Shown here: one piece after another, positions 1 through 5,979 of the stretch
How positions within the stretch are numbered: the stretch's first letter is position 1
How the letters are laid out: every line of letters begins with the position of its first letter
NCBI GenBank assembly: GCA_019421925.1
Contig: JAHZEH010000045.1
Location: 1,511-10,989 of the forward strand
DNA: 9,479 nt
Reading direction: 5' to 3'
DNA from: Clostridia bacterium
GTDB taxonomy: Bacteria; Bacillota; Clostridia; Christensenellales; CALWSW01
Program-made: the position numbers and the translations under genes
Notes under the pieces: model-generated
What the model saw: only the letters and a program-made list of their open reading frames with translations
Told to the model about the DNA's origin: nothing
The model's database searches: none

Positions 1-1154
1 GGTTGGCTTTTTCCCATTTTGGGCAGGGCGTTATTCTGCTCTGGACCCAGATCGGCGGGCTGGGCTTCATGACGGCGGCCTCCCTGCTCTTTATGCTGAT
101 GGGCAAGCGCATCACCCTGCGGGAGCGCCTGACCATCGCCGAGGGGCTTAACGAGTCCTCCCTGCGGGGCCTTGTCCGCCTGGTCAAACGGGTGGTTCTG
201 CTCACCCTCTCCATCGAGGCCGCAGGGGCGGTCGTGCTCTCCTTCCGCATGATCCCCCTCTATGGGGTGGGCCAGGGCATCTGGATGTCGGTATTCCACG
301 CAGTCTCCGCTTTCTGCAACGCCGGCCTTGATCTGTTCGGATACGGCAATTCTGTGGTCAATTTCCAATCTGACCCCCTCATCCTGATCACTTTTATGGT
401 TCTCATCATCCTGGGCGGACTGGGTTTCACCGTCATCATGGAGGTGATCAAAAAGCGGCACTGGGGAAAATTCTCCCTGCACAGCAAGGTCGTCCTCTTC
501 ATGACGGGCGCTTTGCTGTTGTCCGGTACGGCGCTCTTTTTTGCCACAGAGTTCAACAATCCTGAGACGCTGGGGCCCATGAGCCTGGGGGACAAGGCCC
601 TCAACGCCGCTTTCCAGTCCACGACGCTGCGTACGGCGGGTTTCGCCTCTCTGCCCCAGCAGCATCTGTCCAACGCGGGGCTTCTGCTGTGCGTCCTGCT
701 CATGTTCATCGGGGCGTCCCCTGCCTCCACCGGCGGCGGTATCAAGACCACCACGGCCTTTGTTCTCTTCGCCCAGCTCCGGGCGGTCGTCAAAGGCAAA
801 AACGACCTCAATTTCGCCGGCCGCCGTCTGCCGGACGGACTGGGCAGACGGGCCGTTGCCATCATCTGCATCGGCCTGTTCGTGCTGCTGGGGCTCATCC
901 TCTCCATCAGCCTGGTAGAGCAGGGCAATGGTTTCACCCTGGAGGAGATCGTCTATGAGTGCACCTCCTGTTTCGGAACGGTGGGCACCACCATGGGCAT
1001 CACTGGCCAGCTCTCCTCCGTCAGTCAATTCCTGCTCATCATCGGCATGTACCTGGGCCGCGTCGGCCCGCTGACCCTGGCCTTGGCTTTCAGCAGCCGG
1101 ATGGGCAGCGGCGGCGGCGCCCGCTTCCCGGAGGAAAAGATCATGGTGGGCTAA
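1..1154 (+). CDS. ktrB: Potassium channel subunit KtrB/TrkH family (5' end outside window)
   Basis: This is the membrane, ion-conducting subunit of a Ktr/Trk potassium uptake system. About 383 residues are visible; family members have about 440-480, so the first helices and the first selectivity loop are outside the window. The reading frame is open from the edge, and its first full codon, TTG at base 3, is not a real start. Three of the four K+ filter loops can be seen: FHAVSAFCNAGLDLFG (residues about 98-113), FQSTTLRTAGF (204-214) and TSCFGTVGTTMG (321-332). The conserved IGASPASTGGGIKTTT stretch (236-251) is the gating loop region after the third filter, and YLGRVGPLT (350-358) is the usual C-terminal motif. 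Helices alternate throughout. The partner gene ktrA follows after 63 bases on the same strand, which fits a Ktr operon. Family assignment is firm; KtrB rather than TrkH is inferred from size and the adjacent short KtrA. Confidence 0.95.
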   Translation, partial: LAFSHFGQGVILLWTQIGGLGFMTAASLLFMLMGKRITLRERLTIAEGLNESSLRGLVRLVKRVVLLTLSIEAAGAVVLSFRMIPLYGVGQGIWMSVFHAVSAFCNAGLDLFGYGNSVVNFQSDPLILITFMVLIILGGLGFTVIMEVIKKRHWGKFSLHSKVVLFMTGALLLSGTALFFATEFNNPETLGPMSLGDKALNAAFQSTTLRTAGFASLPQQHLSNAGLLLCVLLMFIGASPASTGGGIKTTTAFVLFAQLRAVVKGKNDLNFAGRRLPDGLGRRAVAIICIGLFVLLGLILSISLVEQGNGFTLEEIVYECTSCFGTVGTTMGITGQLSSVSQFLLIIGMYLGRVGPLTLALAFSSRMGSGGGARFPEEKIMVG

Positions 1155-1217
1155 CCCGGTGCCAGACCCTGCCCCCGGCGGTTTCCAATGATATTGCCAA
1201 CCATTTAGGAGGTTCTC

Positions 1218-1877
1218 ATGAGTGCAAAACAATTCGCTATCATCGGCATGGGCCGTTTCGGCCGCTCCCTGGCGCTGAAGCTCTCCGCCCTGGGGCATGA
1301 CGTGCTTGCAGTGGACAAAAGTGAGGATCAGATTGAATTTGTTGCCAGCGACGTAACCCACGCCGTAATCGCCGACGCCACGGACGAACACGATGTGGCC
1401 TCCCTCGGCCTTGGCAACTTCGATGCGGTGGTCGTGACCATCGGCAGCGACATCCGTTCCTCCGTGATGGCGGTCATGCTGGCCCAGGATGCGGGCGCCA
1501 AACTGATCGTAGCCAAAGCCACGGACGAGATGCACAGCAAAATCCTCAACAAGATCGGGGCCAACCGCATCGTTATGCCCGAGAAGGACATGGGAGAGCG
1601 CCTCGCCCTGCGCCTGGTCTCCACTAATGTCATGGACTTTATGGAGCTCTCCAACGAGTACACCTTCTCCGAGCTGCTTCTGCCCGCCAAATGGCAGGGC
1701 AAGTCCCTGCGTGACCTCGACCTGCGCGCCCGCTACGGGGCCAACGTCGTAGCCGTGCGCAGCAGAGACAAGCTGGACATCTCCCCCCGGGCCGACCTGC
1801 CCCTCCAGGAGGGTGACAAGCTCATCATGATCGCCCCGAGAGGCGTGGTGGAAAAACTGGACAACATGCTGGGCTAA
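1218..1877 (+). CDS. ktrA: Potassium uptake regulator KtrA/TrkA (RCK domain protein)
   Basis: This is the cytosolic regulatory subunit that forms a ring under KtrB and gates it in response to bound nucleotide. The 219 residues match the single-RCK KtrA length (about 220), about half of the double-domain TrkA of E. coli. The N-terminal Rossmann fold (about 4-120) carries the dinucleotide loop GMGRFG (10-15) and the acidic residue D33 at the end of the second strand, which normally contacts the ribose of NAD(H) or the adenine nucleotide. The C-terminal RCK_C domain (about 140-219) is the site at which c-di-AMP binds in Gram-positive KtrA proteins; whether it does here is inference. AGGAGG at 1207-1212 sits 5 bases before the ATG. 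It is the last gene of the operon, followed at once by a terminator. Confidence 0.95.
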   Translation: MSAKQFAIIGMGRFGRSLALKLSALGHDVLAVDKSEDQIEFVASDVTHAVIADATDEHDVASLGLGNFDAVVVTIGSDIRSSVMAVMLAQDAGAKLIVAKATDEMHSKILNKIGANRIVMPEKDMGERLALRLVSTNVMDFMELSNEYTFSELLLPAKWQGKSLRDLDLRARYGANVVAVRSRDKLDISPRADLPLQEGDKLIMIAPRGVVEKLDNMLG

Positions 1878-1892
1878 CAGCCCCAGAGACAC

Positions 1893-1921
1893 AAAAAAGC
1901 CGGATTTAATCCGGCTTTTTT
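1893..1921. terminator. Bidirectional rho-independent terminator between ktrA and barstar
   Basis: A run of six A, a stem GCCGGA/TCCGGC (1899-1904 with 1910-1915), a five-base loop, and a run of six T are arranged symmetrically. It therefore gives a U-tract on both strands. It ends the ktrBA transcript on the + strand and the converging barnase-barstar transcript on the - strand, whose last stop codon lies only 2 bases away. Confidence 0.9.
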
Positions 1922-1922
1922 A

Positions 1923-2231
1923 TTACGCATTCTCCAGGCTGTGCACCCGGCCGCCCCGATAGGCCCGAACGGAGAACTCCCCGTACTCCCTGGCCGTGTC
2001 CATGAACACGTCCTCAATGCCCTGGGCGGTGCGCTCTGCCCGCTCGTCCCCATAGTGGGAGGCAAAACGCAGCTCATAGGCGTCCCCTCTGAAAGCGAAA
2101 CCGCTCAGGACATCGTGCAGGGCGTCGAGATTATCCCCCATCCACTCCTCCCAGTCCAGCTTGGCCCGCAGTACGGTAAAAAGCTCCTCCCGGCTCCTGC
2201 AGCCGGTGAAATCCAGCATAATTTTCTCCAT
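1923..2231 (-). CDS. Barstar-family ribonuclease inhibitor
   Basis: This is a small acidic cytosolic protein of the barstar family, expected to bind and block the barnase-like enzyme encoded just upstream. The diagnostic segment WMGDNLDALHDVL (residues 30-42 from the ATG) aligns with barstar YYGENLDALWDCL, so the two key inhibitor aspartates (D35 and D39 of barstar) are kept. Tyr29 is replaced by Trp and Trp38 by His. By ungapped alignment of the GIEDVF helix, the barstar Glu76 position is Arg here, with Glu next to it. A GTG at 2234 directly precedes the ATG at 2231. The ATG is preferred because GGAGG lies 7 bases upstream, against 4 for the GTG. The ATG overlaps the barnase stop as TGATG, which indicates translational coupling. 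Length (102 residues) is close to barstar (90). Confidence 0.92.
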   Translation of the reverse strand: MEKIMLDFTGCRSREELFTVLRAKLDWEEWMGDNLDALHDVLSGFAFRGDAYELRFASHYGDERAERTAQGIEDVFMDTAREYGEFSVRAYRGGRVHSLENA

Positions 2232-2794
2232 CACGGTTCCTCCCCGTAGAGCAGTGTAAAACTCTCGTAGTGGTCGCCGGTATAGTAGACCAGTCCATCG
2301 TTCGAAAAGACGATCCGCTTGGCCCCCCGGGAGGATTGGCCCAGAGTGCCGATGTCACATTCGGTATAAGTTCTTCCCTCGGCCTTGGGGAGCAGTCCCT
2401 CGTAGTTGCCGAAGCGGTCGCCGCCGATGCACTTGCCGGGCGCGTACTGCTCCAGGGAGCCGCCCTCCCAGCCCAATTCCTTGGCCTCAGCCTTGGTCAT
2501 ATAGTTCGGGGGCAGTTTGCCATAGGTATGAATATAGAGGGCTACGTCCTCCTTGGAGTCATAGCTCCCATCCTCGTCGGGCCGGGCTGTCTGGTCCTCT
2601 CCGCCGTCCGCCTCGCCGTCCGCCTCATCAGTGGGCGCGGGCGTATTCTCCGCCGGACCGGAGAGCTCCTCCCCCATGCCGGTGAGAAATTCCTCCGCCC
2701 CCTCAAGCGCCCTGTCCGCAATCTGGCAGCCGAACAGTCCCGCCAACAGCAGGGCGCACAGCAGCAGTGCCAGCGTTCTTCTCCCTTTCTTCAT
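2231..2794 (-). CDS. Barnase-family ribonuclease with lipoprotein signal peptide
   Basis: This is a guanyl-preferring ribonuclease of the barnase (N1/T1) family. Residues 1-23 form a charged, hydrophobic signal ending LAGLFGC, a lipobox-like site with C23 as the likely lipidated residue; the Phe at -2 is atypical. Residues 40-78 are an acidic, Pro/Gly-rich linker. The catalytic domain (about 79-187) matches barnase closely: YGKLPPNYMTKAEAKELGW, APGKCIGGDRFGN, GRTYTECDI and GDHYESFT. Active-site equivalents are present: K101 (barnase K27), E145 (E73), R156 (R83), R160 (R87), H175 (H102) and Y176 (Y103). R59 of barnase is Y131 here. The strong AGGAGGAGG lies 5 bases before the ATG. Barstar follows with overlapping stop and start. 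The protein is expected to act outside the cytoplasm, tethered or released, as a competitive toxin or nutrient nuclease; which of these is not shown by the sequence. Confidence 0.93.
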   Translation of the reverse strand: MKKGRRTLALLLCALLLAGLFGCQIADRALEGAEEFLTGMGEELSGPAENTPAPTDEADGEADGGEDQTARPDEDGSYDSKEDVALYIHTYGKLPPNYMTKAEAKELGWEGGSLEQYAPGKCIGGDRFGNYEGLLPKAEGRTYTECDIGTLGQSSRGAKRIVFSNDGLVYYTGDHYESFTLLYGEEP

Positions 2795-2815
2795 CTTTTC
2801 CTCCTCCTTTTTTGC

Positions 2816-2852
2816 AAAAAGCCCATGATTCCCGGTGGAACCATGGACTTTT
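2816..2852 (-). terminator. Rho-independent terminator downstream of SRP RNA
   Basis: On the - strand a 12-base-pair stem (2848-2837 with 2832-2821, two G-U pairs, four-base loop) is followed by TTTTT at 2820-2816. It terminates the SRP RNA transcript. T-rich bases on the other side mean it could also work weakly on the + strand. It lies only 7 bases before the barnase ribosome binding site, so it also separates barnase from the upstream promoter. Confidence 0.8.
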
Positions 2853-2860
2853 CTGTTTTA

Positions 2861-2883
2861 AGCCGGGGCGCTCGTCCCCCGCT
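2861..2883 (-). other. GC-rich hairpin just 3' of the SRP RNA
   Basis: AGC-GGGG pairs with CCCC-GCT around a short loop, with one bulged base on each side, in the stretch between the mature SRP RNA end and the terminator. It has no T-tract of its own. It may help 3' end trimming or simply be part of the precursor tail. Confidence 0.4.
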
Positions 2884-2897
2884 CCATTTTCTACAAA

Positions 2898-3168
2898 GGC
2901 CGTGCACCTGTCGTCGATTGCGCAATTCCAGGCGAAACCGCAGCCGGTAGCTCCTACCAGGCAAACCCGCGGCACACGCAACTTCCCGCTTAATGCTGCT
3001 TCCGTCAGGACCTGACATGGTTCACAGGCATGCGTTGCACAGGACCCAGTTCTCAACACCCCGTACGGCGGCCAGACCCCACAAATACGAACCTCGTGAC
3101 AGGAGTTCAACCCTGCTGTAGCGGATTGCAGGCTACAGGGCACCGCTAACTCCCCGTCTAGCACGGCC
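2898..3168 (-). ncRNA. ffs: Signal recognition particle RNA, large Gram-positive type (4.5S/6S-like, scRNA)
   Basis: This is the RNA scaffold of the signal recognition particle, which with Ffh targets nascent membrane and secreted proteins to the Sec machinery. Read on the - strand it starts near GGCCGTGC and ends with GCACGGCC, which pair to close the molecule, giving about 271 nt, the length of the B. subtilis scRNA. The Alu domain motifs GCGGTGCCCTG and GCAATCCGCT near the 5' end, and the S-domain core GTCAGGTCC...GGAAGCAGCATTAAG (about 3019-2987), are near-identical to known SRP RNAs. The S-domain tetraloop is UGAC (3007-3004), not the GGAA of E. coli. Ends are placed by base pairing and promoter position, so they may be off by a few bases. 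Open reading frames across it are spurious. Confidence 0.96.
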
Positions 3169-3173
3169 CCACT

Positions 3174-3202
3174 ATTGTAACCGCTTTTTCCCTCCCCGTC
3201 AA
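3174..3202 (-). promoter_or_regulatory. SigmaA-type promoter of the SRP RNA gene
   Basis: On the - strand, TTGACG (3202-3197) and TACAAT (3179-3174) are separated by exactly 17 bases, each one base from consensus. The expected start lies about 6-7 bases downstream, at the mapped 5' end of the SRP RNA near 3168. A strong constitutive promoter is what this gene needs. Confidence 0.9.
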
Positions 3203-3242
3203 GTAGGAGGCATTCCCAGCGCCCCACGTCCGGGACCGTCGA

Positions 3243-4388
3243 TTATTCCTTCTCTTTTTCCTCCGCCTCCTGCTCCTGTTCGGGGAAGAGGGCGGCGAAT
3301 ACCTCCTCCGCATCAATGATGCCGTCTATGGTCATGGTATAGCGCCCCTCCGTCCCCGCAATGAGCCCCTGTTCCTCCAGGGCGGCGAGGGTCTCCACCA
3401 GGAATGGGGGGAGGGGGCTGCCAAAGCGCGCCTCAAATTCCGCCCCTGTGAAACCCTCGACCCTGTGCAGGCCCAGCGCGGTGAAGTTCTTCATCCGCTC
3501 CTCCTCGCCCAGCTCCATTACCCCGGCTCTGAGCTCTTTGAGGTCCCCGGATGCGCTCAGATAGAGACGGATGTCAGCGGTGTTGGAGCAGGACAGGCCG
3601 TCGAAATAGCTGGTGGCCCCCAGCCCCAGGCCCAGCCTGTCCGTCCCTCTAAAGTGCAGGGTGTGGTAGGTGCAGCCGTACCCCTCCCTGGCGAAGTGGT
3701 AGAGGGAGTACTGGCGGTATCCCTGCTCCTTAAGCCCTTCGGCGATCTGGGAGTAGAGCAGGCGTCTGGTCCCCTTGGACACCCGTTCCCCCATCATGGG
3801 GTTGACGGGCATGGGGAAGAGGGAGACATGGGCCGGCAAAAGCGTCCGGATGGAGGAGAGCAGGGTCTCCACGTGGCCGGGCGTCTGGCCGGGGATCCCG
3901 TAGAGCACGTCCAGATTGATGTTGCGGATATCCTGGGCCTTGAGAGCGAGCACACAGTCCTGTACCTGCTGGAAGTCGTAGGCCGTGCCCAGGTAGCGGC
4001 TGAGGCGGGGGCTGGCGGTCTGCATCTCCACGCTCAGGCGGTTGACCCCGCCGTCCCGCAGCGCCGCCCCGTCCTCGCCGGAGAGGGTCTGGGGCTCCGC
4101 CTCCACCGTGACCTCCACATCCCCGGCCACGTCAAAATTCTCCCGGATTCTGTCCAGAAGGCCGGTGATCCGTGCGGCCGGGAGCAGGGTGGCGGTGCCG
4201 CCGAAATAGATGGTGCGGATGGTATAATCCTTGAGGATATCCCCCGCCCCCAGAACCTCCCTCTCCAGGGCGTCCAGATATTGGGAGGCAACCGTTGGGT
4301 TGCCCGAGATCATCAATTTGGTGCTGCACAGCGTTTTATGGGATCCAAAGGGGATATGCAGATAGAGTTGAATATCTTTTTTTGCCAT
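3243..4388 (-). CDS. HemW/HemN-like radical SAM family protein lacking the cluster cysteines
   Basis: This 381-residue protein has the length and overall layout of HemW (coproporphyrinogen oxidase-like heme chaperone). Family landmarks are LYLHIPF (8-14), EAEPQTL (96-102), RLSVEMQT (117-124), INLDVLYGIPGQT (157-169), a HVSLFPMPV strand (187-195) and LGLGLGATSYFDG (252-264). The C-terminal part after about 295 resembles the winged HemN_C domain. The radical SAM motif CxxxCxxC should begin at residue 15, but reads G15-SHK-T19-LC-S22: all three cluster positions are changed, and a lone C21 is shifted by one. The following GGGTP loop is reduced to GGTAT (63-67), and the RLSxGxQS glycine is E121. 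The frame is otherwise intact, so this looks like a maintained but non-canonical paralogue, not a decayed gene. The ATG at 4388 is the only usual start after an in-frame stop at 4412; the ribosome binding site is weak. An acidic EQEQEAEEKEKE tail ends it. True function is unknown. Confidence 0.85.
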   Translation of the reverse strand: MAKKDIQLYLHIPFGSHKTLCSTKLMISGNPTVASQYLDALEREVLGAGDILKDYTIRTIYFGGTATLLPAARITGLLDRIRENFDVAGDVEVTVEAEPQTLSGEDGAALRDGGVNRLSVEMQTASPRLSRYLGTAYDFQQVQDCVLALKAQDIRNINLDVLYGIPGQTPGHVETLLSSIRTLLPAHVSLFPMPVNPMMGERVSKGTRRLLYSQIAEGLKEQGYRQYSLYHFAREGYGCTYHTLHFRGTDRLGLGLGATSYFDGLSCSNTADIRLYLSASGDLKELRAGVMELGEEERMKNFTALGLHRVEGFTGAEFEARFGSPLPPFLVETLAALEEQGLIAGTEGRYTMTIDGIIDAEEVFAALFPEQEQEAEEKEKE

Positions 4389-4846
4389 AATAGAGGTATT
4401 CCCGCTTTCTCATGTATTATTATCCCCAATGGACAAAGGGCGGCACACTGCTTTGAAACCGCCGACCTGTCCCTGGAGGCCCGCAAACCGGTACAAAGCG
4501 AGTGTGAAGCCATAGCGGGCCAGTCCCAGACATTGAAAGCCACGTTTGTCCCTGTCCGCTGAGGATATCAAAAAATGGTTGGCAGCGCTGCGCGCAATTG
4601 TTAACAGTATACCACGGAAGGCCCTGAAAAGTAAGGGGCGACGGGCCTCCGCATGCCGGCAAAGCACCCGGCCGCATGGCCGGCGCTAGTCTCTCCCCGC
4701 ACTCCCGGCGGACGGGGAATATAGGGCTGTGGCCCTCCGGATGGACATACCCCCTCCAGGCGGGAGTAAAGCGCCCTCCTGTGCCTTTGTATTCCGGCAG
4801 TCTAAATCGGCTGTCATCCTCCGGGCTCCTGCCACCGGACAGCAAG
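4389..4846. other. Non-coding stretch with small hairpins, no convincing gene
   Basis: Overlapping open frames exist on both strands here, but none shows a recognisable domain, a good ribosome binding site or protein-like composition. Visible structure includes a perfect CCGGCC-GCAT-GGCCGG hairpin (4668-4683) with another GCCGGC copy at 4655-4660, a GCGC-rich palindrome near 4583-4596, and a nine-base inverted repeat GTATTCCGG (4789-4797) / CCGGAATAC (4851-4859). Part of it would be the long 5' leader of the HemW-like gene if the candidate promoter near 4606 is real. Confidence 0.5.
4606..4629 (-). promoter_or_regulatory. Possible extended -10 promoter for the HemW-like gene
   Basis: On the - strand TGGTATACT gives an extended -10 (TGn before TATACT, 4611-4606). 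The -35 region 17 bases upstream, TTACTT, is poor. It would start a transcript near 4600 with an untranslated leader of about 200 bases before the ATG at 4388. Weak prediction from sequence alone. Confidence 0.35.
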
Positions 4847-4873
4847 AGCACCGGAATACTCCGGTGCTTTTGC
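4841..4873. terminator. Hairpin terminator after the TPM-protein gene
   Basis: A perfect nine-base-pair stem AGCACCGGA/TCCGGTGCT (4847-4855 with 4860-4868) with loop ATAC lies 45 bases beyond the stop of the last gene of the xpaC operon. On the - strand it is followed by CTTGCTGT, a moderate U-tract. On the + strand it is followed by TTTT, so it may work in both directions. Confidence 0.65.
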
Positions 4874-4913
4874 CGTACAATTGGGGTTCCCAGGGGACAA
4901 GCCCCCTCCGGTA

Positions 4914-5945
4914 TCACCTGCCCCGGCCAGCACCGCCGCCGCGGGAACCGCCGCCCCCGCCGCCAAAACCGCCGCCGCCGAAGCCGCCACCACCACGGCC
5001 GCTGCCGCCGAAGCCGCCGCCACCGCCAAAGCCGCCGAAGCCACCGCCTCCACGGGGTCCGCGGGGACCACGGTCATGATGGTCATGCCGGTCCCGGTCA
5101 TAGGGGCCCCGCCTGCGGGAGGAGCCCATCAGCGAGCCCAGGAAGAACATGCCCCAGGGCCCCATACCGCCGCCATAACCCGGGCCGCCCGGTCCGCCGG
5201 GGCCGTAATAGGGCCCCCGGGACCTGCGTCCGCCCCCCGAGACGGCCACCAGAACGATTACAACAATGAGGAGCACGGCCAGCACAAGGATGATGGTAAA
5301 TACGGATTTAATCGTGCTCCCCACCGTCTGAAAAGCGGAAGGCTCCTCATAGTAGTAGGTACTGCCCGAAGCGCCGCCGCCGCTGCCTGCGGCAGGGCTG
5401 CCCCCAATGATGGTACCGGCGCCGCTCTCGTCCACGTCGCCATAGATGTCCTCCACCGCCTCATAGAGGGCGTCGAAACATTTGCGTACGCCAGCGTCAT
5501 AGTCCCCCTGGGCAAAGTCCTCCTCCAGATAGTCATAAAGGATGTCGGAGAGCATGCCGCTCGTCAGGCTGCGCTCAATGCCCGAGCCCTGCATGCACCA
5601 ATAGTCCTCCGCCCCGGTGACGAGAAGGAGCAGCACGCCGTTGTTTTTCTCCTTGGAGCCGATCCCCCAGTCATTGAAGAGGGTATAGGCGTAGTCCTCG
5701 ATGTCGGCGCTGCCGATATAATCAACCGTCACAACGACGATCTGAGCGCCGGTCTGGCTGGCCAGGGCGGCGTTCTTTTGGACAATGTAGTCCTCGGTGT
5801 CCGAATCAATTACGTCCGCGTAATCCGCCACGTAGAACTGGCTGGTGGGCTCCACCACGTTCAGGGCGAAAGCCGGAACGCTCAAGAGCAGAGCGGCCGC
5901 CAGAAGCAGGAGGATGATACCGCGCCAGACAGAAAGTTTTTTCAT
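4914..5945 (-). CDS. Secreted, membrane-anchored TPM-domain protein (YgcG family) with Gly/Arg-rich tail
   Basis: Residues 1-27 form a signal peptide ending AFA, with cleavage likely before LNVVEP. The TPM domain (about 32-170) is recognised from FYVADYADVID, the TGAQIVVVTVDY strand, YAYTLFNDWGIGSKEKNNGVLLLLV and the following helix; it lies outside the membrane. A Gly/Ser linker (about 172-205) leads to one transmembrane helix (about 213-236). The cytoplasmic C-terminus starts with RRSRG and becomes very rich in Gly, Arg and Phe (FGG and RGG repeats from about 293 to 343). The TPM family has been linked to phosphatase activity in plants and to membrane quality control, but bacterial function is unsettled. 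AAGGAG lies 5 bases before the ATG. It is the last gene of the xpaC-telA-lemA-like operon, 34 bases after the preceding stop. The GC-rich tail produces long meaningless proline-rich frames on the + strand. Confidence 0.9.
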   Translation of the reverse strand: MKKLSVWRGIILLLLAAALLLSVPAFALNVVEPTSQFYVADYADVIDSDTEDYIVQKNAALASQTGAQIVVVTVDYIGSADIEDYAYTLFNDWGIGSKEKNNGVLLLLVTGAEDYWCMQGSGIERSLTSGMLSDILYDYLEEDFAQGDYDAGVRKCFDALYEAVEDIYGDVDESGAGTIIGGSPAAGSGGGASGSTYYYEEPSAFQTVGSTIKSVFTIILVLAVLLIVVIVLVAVSGGGRRSRGPYYGPGGPGGPGYGGGMGPWGMFFLGSLMGSSRRRGPYDRDRHDHHDRGPRGPRGGGGFGGFGGGGGFGGSGRGGGGFGGGGFGGGGGGSRGGGAGRGR

Positions 5946-5979
5946 GGTTTCTCCTTATATTTTGATGGACGCCCCGTTT

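Noticed and set aside
2703..3227. 174-codon - strand frame across 2703-3227
   Set aside because: It runs through the SRP RNA gene, its promoter and terminator, and overlaps barnase in another frame.
4313..4388. Frameshift or sequencing error as the cause of the missing cysteines in the HemW-like protein
   Set aside because: The other frames across this segment give no CxxxCxxC pattern, the flanking LYLHIPF and downstream sequence stay in one frame, and several codons differ by more than one base from cysteine.
3465..4562. 365-codon open frame on the + strand
   Set aside because: Antisense to the HemW-like gene, with no domain or ribosome binding site; open because of high GC content.
4668..4683. 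GC-rich hairpins near 4655-4683 as a mobile element end or attachment site
   Set aside because: No transposase or integrase, no target duplication and no matching copy elsewhere in the window.
4420..4917. 165-codon - strand frame in the region between the TPM and HemW-like genes
   Set aside because: Overlaps other equally open frames on both strands, has no recognisable motif, no good ribosome binding site and contains hairpins including the operon terminator.
4941..5066. Repeated GCCGCC-type units as a CRISPR-like or other repeat array
   Set aside because: They are in-frame glycine codons of the TPM protein tail without spacers of constant length.
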